A stretch of DNA of 44,868 nt from contig JAFMJW010000006.1 of the NCBI GenBank assembly GCA_017853315.1, positions 1-44,868 of the forward strand, written 5' to 3'. Positions 17,825 through 25,193 of this stretch are shown piece after piece. A program made the position numbers and the translations under genes. Each line of letters begins with the position of its first letter. Positions within the stretch are counted from its first letter, which is position 1. The notes beneath the pieces were generated by a model. That model had not been told where the DNA came from and searched no databases. It worked only from the letters and a program-made list of their open reading frames with translations. The stretch is from Alphaproteobacteria bacterium. Lineage in GTDB: Bacteria; Desulfobacterota; Binatia; UBA12015.

Positions 17825-17854
17825 TTCATGCGGGGTCGCGGAAACGCGACCCCG
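17818..17854 (+). repeat. Left copy of the island-flanking direct repeat (probable attL)
   Basis: These 37 bases run from the last acceptor-stem bases of tRNA-Asn through its terminator hairpin. They match 35388-35424 at 35 of 37 positions (differences at 17826 and 17828), with an unbroken 26-base identity from 17829 to 17854. The two copies enclose the defence and metal-resistance genes, as expected for att sites made by site-specific integration at a tRNA 3' end. Confidence 0.75.
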
Positions 17855-17862
17855 CACCTTTT
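17829..17862 (+). terminator. Rho-independent terminator of tRNA-Asn
   Basis: A perfect 12-bp stem (GCGGGGTCGCG and its complement plus one T-A pair) closes a GAAA tetraloop and is followed by CCTTTT. It lies five bases after the tRNA. The same hairpin occurs at the far end of the island with a longer T tract. Confidence 0.9.
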
Positions 17863-17867
17863 AACAG

Positions 17868-17906
17868 CGGCCTCGGAGAGCGATCTCCGGGGCCGTTGTC
17901 TTTTCT
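17868..17906 (+). terminator. Second hairpin terminator behind tRNA-Asn
   Basis: A 12-bp stem (CGGCCTCGGAGA with TCTCCGGGGCCG, one G-T wobble) closes a GCGA loop at 17880-17883 and is followed by TTGTCTTTTCT. It directly follows the first terminator. It lies on the island side of the repeat and has no counterpart at the right end. Confidence 0.7.
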
Positions 17907-18203
17907 CCCCTGTTTCCCCGAGGGTTTGCGCGTGGGCGAGCGTCGCGCGCGCCGGGATGGCGTTCGCAAAGAGAGCGACGCGCGCGTGAAGACGAGCGCG
18001 TCGAGCGCGCGCGGGACGGCGTTCGCGCTCTCATCTCGGTCCCGTGGGGAGAGAGAAGCCGAGACGCGGTTAACAGCCGACCCTCGGTTTCCGGGACCGT
18101 GACCGGGCGATCAACCGTCCCGCGCGAGGTGGGACTGTTGATCAACGGGGCGCTGTCCCGCGCGAGCGCGGAACCGGCGCCCACGTTGGCGCGTGGCGCG
18201 CTG
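17907..18203. other. Non-coding left end of the island
   Basis: About 300 bases without a convincing gene. The stretch holds many CGCG-rich segments, an inverted copy of the tRNA-Asn anticodon stem (18067-18079) and a GTTGATCAAC palindrome at 18137-18146 with a further GATCAAC half-site at 18109-18115. These may be remnants of recombinase or regulator binding sites. Open frames here look like shadows with no recognisable protein. Confidence 0.5.
18067..18079 (-). repeat. Inverted copy of the tRNA-Asn anticodon stem-loop core
   Basis: CGGTTAACAGCCG at this position is the exact reverse complement of CGGCTGTTAACCG at 17777-17789 in the tRNA-Asn anticodon arm. The match is 13 bases. It may be a trace of the element's own attachment region or chance; see findings. 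Confidence 0.5.
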
Positions 18204-19199
18204 TCAGGCACCGGCCGCCCCTTCCGCTCGCCGCTCGCCGGACGGCGCGAACGGGCACAACGTGGGCGCGCACGTCGCGCAGGGGGCGCCACGTCCGGCA
18301 CACGCGTCCCCTCGCGCCACACGGTTCGACTTCGAGCAGAAGGTGTAAAGCGCCTCCTGAACGAGCCTCGGCGAGTACGCGGGCAGCTCGGGCGCGAACA
18401 GGCGGAGGTCGAGTCTCGAAGCCTGCTCGCGCACCCACCGCTCGCGCGCGTCGTAGGTCTTGGCCGCGCCGCGCGCGCGGAGAGCGTCGACCGCGCGCGC
18501 GACGTTCGTGTCGACGACCACCAGCTCGTTGCCGTCAACTTCCGGGAACCAGGGCGTGAGACCCGGAGCCAGCGCAGGCGTCGAGAGCGCGCTCACGAAC
18601 ATCGTCGCGAGCTTGCGCCCGACGCGATGCACGGCGGCGAACCGCTCAACGAGGAGCACGGCGCGCCTCGTGGGTGACGGCTCCTCGCGGCAGACGTCGT
18701 CGAGCAGCGCTTTCACCCCACCGCCCCGCCAGAGTCGAAGCCACGCTGAGGTCGGCAGCTTGCCCATGTCGCCCATGCGGTTGAAGACGCGCGTTGCGTC
18801 CTTTACGTGGCAGGACTCACCAGGGCACGTGGCGCACTCGACGTCGTCGCCGTCCTTCACGACGTCGCAGCCTTCCTCGAAGGCCTCGACGGAGTGCAGC
18901 GTCGGGCAGGCGTGCCGCGCGATCGACCGCTTCAGCGTCGCGACGTCGGCGACGACGCGCATCGAGGAGCGCGGCAGCGAGCGCTGCTGGCGCATGATCA
19001 CGACGTCGCGCAGCGCCTGGTACATTGAGAGCGTGACGAAGAGCCTGAACACGGCGGCGTCGGTGCCCGCCCCGAGCTCGTCGGGCTCGATGGCGAACGC
19101 TCCGATACGGGTCGGGTCGCAGTAGAACGGCACGCCCTCGCTGCGCGCCTCGTCGAAGTACCAGCGGACGATGGCTTTGGTCTCCTTGAGGACGCGCAT
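18204..19199 (-). CDS. HhH-GPD DNA glycosylase-like protein with Fe-S cluster motif
   Basis: The 331-residue product has features of endonuclease III relatives. The hairpin motif region HRVGRKLATMFVSAL (191-205) keeps the lysine (Lys196) used by Nth for lyase chemistry, and VVVDTNVARAVDAL keeps the catalytic Asp (Asp230). At the C-terminus Cys300, 307, 310 and 315 form C-x6-C-x2-C-x4-C, close to the Nth Fe-S loop (C-x6-C-x2-C-x5-C). A further cysteine group, ECATCPGESC, lies at 121-130. The start overlaps the stop of the protease gene by one base (TGATG). In a defence operon it may recognise or excise modified bases in foreign DNA; that role is inference. Confidence 0.7.
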   Translation of the reverse strand: MRVLKETKAIVRWYFDEARSEGVPFYCDPTRIGAFAIEPDELGAGTDAAVFRLFVTLSMYQALRDVVIMRQQRSLPRSSMRVVADVATLKRSIARHACPTLHSVEAFEEGCDVVKDGDDVECATCPGESCHVKDATRVFNRMGDMGKLPTSAWLRLWRGGGVKALLDDVCREEPSPTRRAVLLVERFAAVHRVGRKLATMFVSALSTPALAPGLTPWFPEVDGNELVVVDTNVARAVDALRARGAAKTYDARERWVREQASRLDLRLFAPELPAYSPRLVQEALYTFCSKSNRVARGDACAGRGAPCATCAPTLCPFAPSGERRAEGAAGA

Positions 19200-22018
19200 C
19201 AGCCCCTCTGCTTGATGCGGGCGCGCTGCGTGGCCCTTGGCCTGATGCGCGTCTGGAGTTCCTGGTGGATGTCGACCGTCGCATCCTCGTGCCAGAGCCG
19301 AACCGCGAGCCCGTACCACTGCTCCGCTTCCACGCCGTGCGCGAACCGATTCTGGCAGCCGACGAGAACATGCAGCGTCGGCTCCGTCTCGCCATCGACC
19401 TTGGTGAGCTGCGGCGCCTTCTGCCATTCGATTCGACGCACCTGGAGCGTTGACCAGACGAGGTCCCGCTTCGAGGGGCGAAGTCCGAGCTGGTTCTTCT
19501 GTGGAAGCGACGGCCCCTGTTCAGCCGCACCCGGAGTCTGTCGGCCACGGAACGCGGCGATCTGGTCGCCCGAGATGCCCTTGAGAACCTCGAGCCACAT
19601 CGTGCGCGCGAGGTAGTCCTTCCTCGAAGAACGCACGGGCGGATCATAGGCAAGCGACACCACCATCCCGCGACGCCCCTTGCCGGAGAGAAACGCGGGC
19701 GGGACCTTCACCGAGTAGACGTGCCAGTTGTCCTCTGCCACGACGTCCTCCGCGAGCAGCACTGTGCTGTTGCGGCGGGAGTGCTCGACAAGATCTGCAT
19801 CGACCGCCCCGTAGCCGACGAGCCGAAGCTTCTCCCAGCTCTCGTCGCCCTCGGGGTCCAGGAGCCATTCCTGGGGACACGGCGGCAAGACTGTGCAGGC
19901 GCCAAGGAGCGCGCGGACCGTGTTCGCGGAAGCGGGCTCATCGAGAATCGTCGAGGCGGCTTCGAGCGCGAGCGCTGCGCTGTGCGTGATGTGAGGAGCC
20001 GCAAGCGAGGTCCCGAGCCCTGACGTGAGATGTCTGCCCGTGGTGCCGGGCAGTCCCGTCGTCGGCTCGCCAAGATGAGGGTCCAGACCCGCACGCCTGT
20101 TCGCAGTGAGATCGGGCACCCAGGACAGCGACCCACCCGCGAAGGTTCTCAACCCGAAGTTCCCACCATAGGCCACCACGTCGGGCTTCACGGAGCGCTG
20201 GCTCGCCTTGGCTTCGTAGCCCGGCCCCACTCGCGAAAACGGCGCTGGGGCCCCTACCGGGGCAGCGGCAACCGTCCCGCTGGTGTGAGGAGCATCGGAG
20301 CGGGCCAAGGCTCCAACCGTGATCGCGATGCCAGCGGTGCCCGGGGTACAAATCCTCGTCGTCGACTCCCGCAACCGAGCGTCTCGAACGGACGCTTGCA
20401 GGGCATCGCGACCCGAGGCCGAACCGTCCGGCAGCGGAGGTACATCGACGTTCCCGGCACTGACCACGATGACGATATCGAGCTCGCGCGCCAGTTGGTC
20501 GAGCACCTCGGCCCACGCGAATTGGCGCCCTCCCGCATAGACCTGCGCGGAGTCGCCTGCCGAGAGATTGAACACGCGGCATTGCTGGTGTTGGTGCAGA
20601 TACCGAATGGCGGCCTCGACGAGCTTTTCGGGGCGGTGCCCGTCCGGGAATCGAGTGCCCCCGTCGTCCCGGCGCATGAGGACCTTCCCGCTCGCCACCA
20701 GAACACGTGGCGTCCACGCGTTCGTCGAGATGCAGCGGTGAACATCACCGTACACGACGAGCCCGGTCACCTGCGTCCCGTGCCCTTGCTGATCCGATGA
20801 CCCCTCCCCGGAGAAGTCGACCTCGGAGAGCACCCAGTTCTGCAGCAAGGGATGCCCACTCAGCGTGCCGCTGTCGATGACTCCCACGCGCGGCTCCGAG
20901 CCCGTCGGTGTCGGCGGGGTTGGGAGCGCCTGCGTCGGGTCGAGGACCACTGCGTAGGCTGGCGACAAGACAGGCGGCAGCTCCACCAGCGCGACGAGAT
21001 CGAGGTCGAGCAGCGCCTCTGCCAGCGCGCGGGTGGCCTTGATGCGAGCGAGGATCAGACTCTGCGTCCTCAGCTCGTCGATGTACTCGCCGCGATGTCG
21101 CGAGCACAGCGCGCGCAGCGCGGTGATGACTTCGTTGGCCGTCTGCCCGCCCGAGTGCCAGAGGTCGACATCAAGCTCAAACGTCGGTGTCGTCGGGAGC
21201 TGCTCACGAGCGAGGCGAGGCCCCGTTCGGTCTGCGCGCGTCCTCGCGCCCGACCATTCCAGCGCGTCGAAGAGGCGGGCTCTAACACCGGGCGGGATGT
21301 CGCCCTGGCCCTCGTCGCCTCGCCGGTACCGATCGAGTTCCCGCTGGAACGACGTCACGTCTTGTTGCGCCGGGAACTGCACCGTCACGCGCGACACCTG
21401 CTGCTTCGCCGGTAGCGTCGCGACCTGGTTCACCAAGGCGGCCCGTAGTGCTGCCTCCACTGACGCAGGCCACGTCGCGCGCTCGAGGACGGCCAGTTTG
21501 GAAGCGTCCGTGTGGCGGAAGGTCGGGTCAGCCCTCTTGGCCGTTTCGAGGTCGTTCTTCGTCGCCGAGCGAATGCGAAGTTGCTCCTGCGCCTCATCGG
21601 TTTGAACGAGGTGGGTCGCGATGGCGGTGTTGAGCGTGTCAACCGTCTGCCTCGCGGGGAGCTGCACCAGGCGACGCTGGGTGGCGCGGCTCTCCACCTG
21701 TTCATCCACCACCGTCGCGTGAAACCGGCTCTCGAGGACCTCGCGGATCGACGAGTCCCAGCTTCGCAGCTCGAGGACCAGAAGGCGGTCCGCCGCGATG
21801 CCCTGCGCGGTTCGCGTAGCCTGTGTCTGCGTGACGGCGTTCTGGACGCTGTCGGCGACCTGGCCACCGTGCCCGCCGCGCCCGATGACCTTGGGAGGCT
21901 GCGGTGGCGGGTTCCCTCTGCGGCGCTCCCCAGCGATGTCCTCGCGATCGATTGCGAGATGCCGAACGGGCGGCGGCGGCCCGCTCGGCATCAAGGACAT
22001 CTGGGCGCGCGAGGTCAC
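19199..22018 (-). CDS. Subtilisin-like (S8) serine protease, IetS-like
   Basis: The 939-residue product has an N-terminal region of about 370 residues of unknown fold, then an S8 protease domain. The catalytic triad is Asp382 (VGVIDSGT), His413 (QGHGTQVTGL) and Ser671 (GTSLAAPH); the oxyanion-region Asn lies in VSAGNVD. A C-terminal domain of about 200 residues follows. There is no signal peptide, so it is probably cytoplasmic. The gene overlaps the AAA ATPase gene by four bases (ATGA). An AAA ATPase next to a subtilase is the composition of the IetAS anti-phage system, so it may act as a death effector or cleave phage proteins once triggered. Confidence 0.88.
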   Translation of the reverse strand: MTSRAQMSLMPSGPPPPVRHLAIDREDIAGERRRGNPPPQPPKVIGRGGHGGQVADSVQNAVTQTQATRTAQGIAADRLLVLELRSWDSSIREVLESRFHATVVDEQVESRATQRRLVQLPARQTVDTLNTAIATHLVQTDEAQEQLRIRSATKNDLETAKRADPTFRHTDASKLAVLERATWPASVEAALRAALVNQVATLPAKQQVSRVTVQFPAQQDVTSFQRELDRYRRGDEGQGDIPPGVRARLFDALEWSGARTRADRTGPRLAREQLPTTPTFELDVDLWHSGGQTANEVITALRALCSRHRGEYIDELRTQSLILARIKATRALAEALLDLDLVALVELPPVLSPAYAVVLDPTQALPTPPTPTGSEPRVGVIDSGTLSGHPLLQNWVLSEVDFSGEGSSDQQGHGTQVTGLVVYGDVHRCISTNAWTPRVLVASGKVLMRRDDGGTRFPDGHRPEKLVEAAIRYLHQHQQCRVFNLSAGDSAQVYAGGRQFAWAEVLDQLARELDIVIVVSAGNVDVPPLPDGSASGRDALQASVRDARLRESTTRICTPGTAGIAITVGALARSDAPHTSGTVAAAPVGAPAPFSRVGPGYEAKASQRSVKPDVVAYGGNFGLRTFAGGSLSWVPDLTANRRAGLDPHLGEPTTGLPGTTGRHLTSGLGTSLAAPHITHSAALALEAASTILDEPASANTVRALLGACTVLPPCPQEWLLDPEGDESWEKLRLVGYGAVDADLVEHSRRNSTVLLAEDVVAEDNWHVYSVKVPPAFLSGKGRRGMVVSLAYDPPVRSSRKDYLARTMWLEVLKGISGDQIAAFRGRQTPGAAEQGPSLPQKNQLGLRPSKRDLVWSTLQVRRIEWQKAPQLTKVDGETEPTLHVLVGCQNRFAHGVEAEQWYGLAVRLWHEDATVDIHQELQTRIRPRATQRARIKQRG

Positions 22019-23049
22019 TTGCGGTCCACCAAGGGCGCCCCCTCACCGGGAGCAGCCCGCTTGAGTACCGTTCGACGATAGGCGAAGCGCTCGAGCGCCG
22101 CCTCCACGTCGGCCGAGCGCAGCGTCTGGCTGCCATCGAGGGCGCATGCCTTCCGAGCGTCGAGGCACACGCGCTCGGCGTCGGCGAAGCTGGCACCGGC
22201 GAGCTTCGTGACGAGCCCGCTCACCTGCTTCGTGTTCGTTCGGAGCGGCCGGAGCCGCTTCGTCACGAGCGCCTTGAGTGCCTCCTTGTTCGGGAGGTCC
22301 AGCCGCAGGACGTCGTCGAAGCGGCGCCAGATGGCCGGGTCGAGAGCCTGCTCGAAGTTGGTCGCCGCGATGATGAGCGAGCGACCGTTGAAGCTGTCGA
22401 GGAGCTGGAGGAACGAGTTCACGACGCGCTTGATCTCGCCGTGCTCGGTCGCGTCGTCACGCGAGCGCCCGATGGCGTCGAACTCGTCGAAGAAGATGAC
22501 CCACTGCCCGCGCGCGGCGTAGTCGAAGACCTTGCGAAGGTTCGCCGCGGTCTCGCCCAGCAAAGACGACACCACGCTGTCGAAGCGCACGTAAAGGAGC
22601 GGCAGCGCAAGCTCGGCAGCGAGCGCTTCTGCCGAGGCCGTCTTCCCGCATCCTGAAGGACCGCACAGAAGCAAGCGCCGCGTCGGGGCGAGCGCGTTCG
22701 CTTCAAGGATCTCCCAGCCGCGCACCTCCTTGAGCACGCGGTCGAGCGACGCGCGAACGCCGGGGGCCAACACGAGGTCCTCGAAATAGCGCTCGGGCGT
22801 GCGCACCGTGAGCAGCGGCGTCCGCCGCTCGCTGTCCATCGGCACCGGATCGAACGCGGGTTTCGTGCCCCGCAGGTCTTCCATCGAGCGCACGCCGTTC
22901 GACAGGATGCGCTGCAGCTCGTTGGCCACCACGGCGTGGTGCTTCTTGCGCTCGTCTTCCACGAGCTCGTTCGCGGTCAGGCGGAAGGCCTGGTCGTCAC
23001 GTCGCTGGTAGGCCTCGAAGAGTCTCTTGAGCAAGTCGGCGCGTGCCAT
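22015..23049 (-). CDS. AAA-family ATPase, IetA-like
   Basis: The 344-residue product has one AAA module: Walker A GPSGCGKT (130-137), Walker B VIFFDEFDAIG (184-194), sensor-1 IIAATN (226-231) and arginines in WRRFDD (241-246). A helical C-terminal lid ends with DVEAALERFAYRR. The N-terminal 90 residues are charged and probably helical. It resembles COG0464 ATPases that accompany subtilases in IetAS. The start at 23049 is chosen because ATG overlaps the mcrC-like stop by one base (TGATG); the open frame extends further. It probably controls the protease or remodels its target. Confidence 0.88.
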   Translation of the reverse strand: MARADLLKRLFEAYQRRDDQAFRLTANELVEDERKKHHAVVANELQRILSNGVRSMEDLRGTKPAFDPVPMDSERRTPLLTVRTPERYFEDLVLAPGVRASLDRVLKEVRGWEILEANALAPTRRLLLCGPSGCGKTASAEALAAELALPLLYVRFDSVVSSLLGETAANLRKVFDYAARGQWVIFFDEFDAIGRSRDDATEHGEIKRVVNSFLQLLDSFNGRSLIIAATNFEQALDPAIWRRFDDVLRLDLPNKEALKALVTKRLRPLRTNTKQVSGLVTKLAGASFADAERVCLDARKACALDGSQTLRSADVEAALERFAYRRTVLKRAAPGEGAPLVDRK

Positions 23050-24374
23050 CAGCGCGCTCCGAGCTGGTTCGCACCCGAGATCACTCGGGGTGAAACCGAA
23101 GGCGCGACGGGCAGCGGCCACCACCGCTTGACCGTGCCGTCGAGGAGGTCGTCGACCGGAACGCCCACAAGCCGGATGCGTACCTGCTGGCCCGCTGCCG
23201 AGGGCGCGAAGAGCAGCGTCGTCGCACGCTCGAACTCGCCTCGCGCCAGTGGATGAAGGAGCAGCACCTCGCGCGGCTCAGGCATCGCGTAGGCCAGCCC
23301 GTAGGTCGTGAGCTGGTACAACTCTGCCGACGACGGCGGGTTCTCGTGCCGATTCTTGTACTTCGCATCCGCGACGGCGACGATCTGCTTGCGGCGGCGG
23401 AAGACAAAGTCGGGGCGGATCGTGGGCTGGTTCCAGCCCCCGACGTTTTCGAGGTAGCTGAAGACATCGGAGCGCACGTCCTGCATGCCGATGCGCACGT
23501 CATCGGGAGAGTGCTCAGACAGGTAGCGCCCGAGGAAGCGCTCGAAGACCATGTTCATGTTGAGCGTGAAGCTCGAGAGCGGCATCGCGCCGGCCTCGAC
23601 GTGCTCGCCGAGGCGCGCACCGTGGTGGATGAGCGCGATGAGCGTCAGCGCGGTTCGGTAGTGGCTCGACCGACGATCGAGGCCGGAGAGCATCGCTTCG
23701 AGCCAGTCCGTACTGAGCGGGCGCCGTTCGAGGTCGCCGAAAAAGCGGTCGGCTGAGCGGGCGAGATCGAGTCGGAGATCGCGCGAGTCCATCACCGACG
23801 CCGCAAGGCGAAGGCCTGCGGCCAAGACCTGGTTCAGCTCGTGGTCAACGGTCAGATCGTCGTAGGTGCAGCGCAGGGTCGCCCGGCGCGGGTGCGTTGC
23901 GATGTGGCGTAGGTCGAGGCGGCCGCGCGGCGTGGCGAGGTCCTCGTTGCGCGATTGGTACGTCGGCAGCAGCCCGCCTCGGACGATGCGCTCGACGGCT
24001 CGAAGCAGCGAAAGCCCGAGAAGGTCAACGAGCCCGTGTTCCGCGCTCTCGTAGGTGGTGCGCGTCTCCGTGACGAGCAGGTCCGAGAGGTCGAAGGCGT
24101 AGGCCACCATCCGCATCAGGTTGTCGAGGCGCAGCTTCGGCAGGATGACGAGCCGCATCGAGCTGAGATTCACGGTGCCGATGTGCGGGCCGACGGACAC
24201 CGAGAGCCCCGAGCGTAGCTCCGTGAAGCGCAGGCTCGCGCGGCCCTCCAGTTCCGCAATCAGCTCGCGGTCGGCAGCAGAGAGGCGCACGTCGCGAAGG
24301 AGCGCGCCAGCACCCGGCGTGTCGGGCGTGGTGCTGCTCCACTCGCGAACCTGCAGAACAGGAGGTGGGGTCAT
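23049..24374 (-). CDS. McrC-like restriction component with PD-(D/E)xK nuclease site
   Basis: The 441-residue product resembles McrC (5-methylcytosine restriction system component). The N-terminal half has the family-like beta-rich region (GLSVSVGPHIGTVNL, LRLVILPKL) and the LATPRGRLDL segment. The C-terminal half has a nuclease core RPDFVF...AVADAKYK, with Asp322, Asp336 and Lys338. In classical McrBC this subunit cleaves DNA and needs the GTPase McrB. No McrB is encoded here; the next gene is a different type of AAA ATPase. Its ATG overlaps the stop of the truncated upstream frame by four bases, so a gene once preceded it in the operon. Confidence 0.85.
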   Translation of the reverse strand: MTPPPVLQVREWSSTTPDTPGAGALLRDVRLSAADRELIAELEGRASLRFTELRSGLSVSVGPHIGTVNLSSMRLVILPKLRLDNLMRMVAYAFDLSDLLVTETRTTYESAEHGLVDLLGLSLLRAVERIVRGGLLPTYQSRNEDLATPRGRLDLRHIATHPRRATLRCTYDDLTVDHELNQVLAAGLRLAASVMDSRDLRLDLARSADRFFGDLERRPLSTDWLEAMLSGLDRRSSHYRTALTLIALIHHGARLGEHVEAGAMPLSSFTLNMNMVFERFLGRYLSEHSPDDVRIGMQDVRSDVFSYLENVGGWNQPTIRPDFVFRRRKQIVAVADAKYKNRHENPPSSAELYQLTTYGLAYAMPEPREVLLLHPLARGEFERATTLLFAPSAAGQQVRIRLVGVPVDDLLDGTVKRWWPLPVAPSVSPRVISGANQLGAR

Positions 24375-24583
24375 GCCTTCGGCCCCTCGTCATCGTGCGC
24401 CTCTTCGAGGTCCTCATCGTCCGGCAGGTCCTCACCAAGCACGGCGTCGTGCTTCTTATCGTCCGGGGTGACGATGGCGGTGAGCGCTTGGGCGAGCGCG
24501 TCTTCGCGGCCCGGCTCGAACAGCTCGAAGCGCAGGTTCGCCGTCTCGCGATCGAACACGCCGCCCTGGTGAGGTACTCGAGG
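24371..24583 (-). pseudogene. 3' remnant of an unknown gene upstream of the mcrC-like gene
   Basis: This frame ends in ATGA overlap with the mcrC-like start and encodes an acidic tail: VFDRETANLRFELFEPG, then TAIVTPDDKKHDAVLG and a run of Asp/Glu ending DDEGPKA. Codon use fits the strand and the spacing fits the operon. Upstream of about 24583 the frame becomes an anti-sense-like, Arg/Pro-rich sequence, whereas a neighbouring frame reads as the start of a transporter. I interpret it as the C-terminal end of a lost first operon gene. The family is not recognisable from the fragment, and McrB cannot be confirmed. Confidence 0.5.
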
Positions 24584-24681
24584 CGCAGCGCGCGGTTCAC
24601 CGCCTCCGGCCGGAGGTCGGGTTCTGATGCGCCGCAGGCGGTGTGGCATCCGCAGGACGTGGCTGGGGCGATGGTCTCCAT
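24568..24681 (-). pseudogene. 5' fragment of a probable cation transporter
   Basis: An ATG at 24681-24679 starts METIAPATSCGCHTACGASE and continues to PEAVNRALRLEYLT, then loses homology. The Cys-rich start followed by an RALRLEYLT-type segment is how I recall cation transporters of heavy-metal islands beginning, just before their first membrane span. The transporter body is missing. The fragment is divergent from the blaI-type gene and would have used the same regulatory region. It abuts the remnant of the defence operon, so the junction lies near 24570-24585. Assignment is from motif memory only. Confidence 0.45.
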
Positions 24682-24712
24682 GGTGCTCCGATTCGGTCGC
24701 GAAGAGTCGCAC

Positions 24713-24741
24713 TCGACATCGGCCAGAATTGCAACTACTAT
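24713..24741 (+). promoter_or_regulatory. Sigma-70-type promoter of the metal-efflux operon
   Basis: TCGACA at 24713-24718 and TACTAT at 24736-24741 are separated by 17 bases, matching -35 and -10 elements. The -10 lies inside the operator palindrome, so repressor binding would block polymerase. The repressor gene starts 35 bases further on. Confidence 0.6.
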
Positions 24742-24753
24742 AGCGGCTAGTAG
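24735..24753 (+). promoter_or_regulatory. Operator palindrome 1 (BlaI/CopY type)
   Basis: CTACTAT-AGCGG-CTAGTAG forms an inverted repeat with 7-base arms (one mismatch) and a 5-base centre. The core TACTA..TAGTA resembles known BlaI/MecI operators. The same site recurs at 26255. It overlaps the -10 of the promoter of the repressor gene. Confidence 0.65.
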
Positions 24754-24776
24754 ATGAGAAGCCACAGGAGCCAGCC

Positions 24777-25193
24777 GTGACGTTCCGCCTTCGCTCAGGG
24801 AAGAAGGGCCTCGAACTCCGTCTTCACGACCTCGAGGCGACCATCATGGACGTGGTGTGGGGCAAGCAGCTCTCCTCCTTCGCCGTCGGCGACGTGCTCG
24901 CCATCCTCGAGAAGCAGCGGGACATCGCCTACACCACGGTGATGACGACCGTGACGCGGCTGTACGAGAAGGGGATCCTCGAGCGCGAGCGCGACGGCAA
25001 GCGCTACCTGTACTCGCCCAAGCTCAGTCGGGAGGAGTTCCTGCAGTCGACGGCGCGCGAGGTGTTGGACGAGGCGGTCGGTGGCCATCAAGCGATGGCC
25101 ATGCTGGCGGAGAAGGTCTCTGAGGCGTCGGCCGGCGAGCTCGATGACCTCGAGGCGCTCATCCAGAAGCGACGAGAGGAACTCGACGCGTGA
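24777..25193 (+). CDS. BlaI/MecI/CopY-family transcriptional repressor
   Basis: The 138-residue product has the winged-helix domain of this family: LHDLEATIMDVVWGKQLSSF, then a recognition-helix region IAYTTVMTTVTRLYEKGILERERDGKRYLYSP. The C-terminal helices (about 85-138) form the dimerisation and protease-sensitive region. In this family, derepression follows cleavage by an M56 membrane protease, or metal binding in CopY. The next gene encodes an M56-type protease and overlaps it by four bases (GTGA). The GTG start is preceded by CAGGAG. It probably binds the two palindromes at 24735 and 26255. Confidence 0.9.
   Translation: MTFRLRSGKKGLELRLHDLEATIMDVVWGKQLSSFAVGDVLAILEKQRDIAYTTVMTTVTRLYEKGILERERDGKRYLYSPKLSREEFLQSTAREVLDEAVGGHQAMAMLAEKVSEASAGELDDLEALIQKRREELDA

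Noticed and set aside
18255-18275. 14-base match CAACGTGGGCGCGC between the end of the HhH gene and the right island end (about 35198)
   Set aside because: Too short for a confident duplication in sequence of this GC content, and surrounding bases do not align well.
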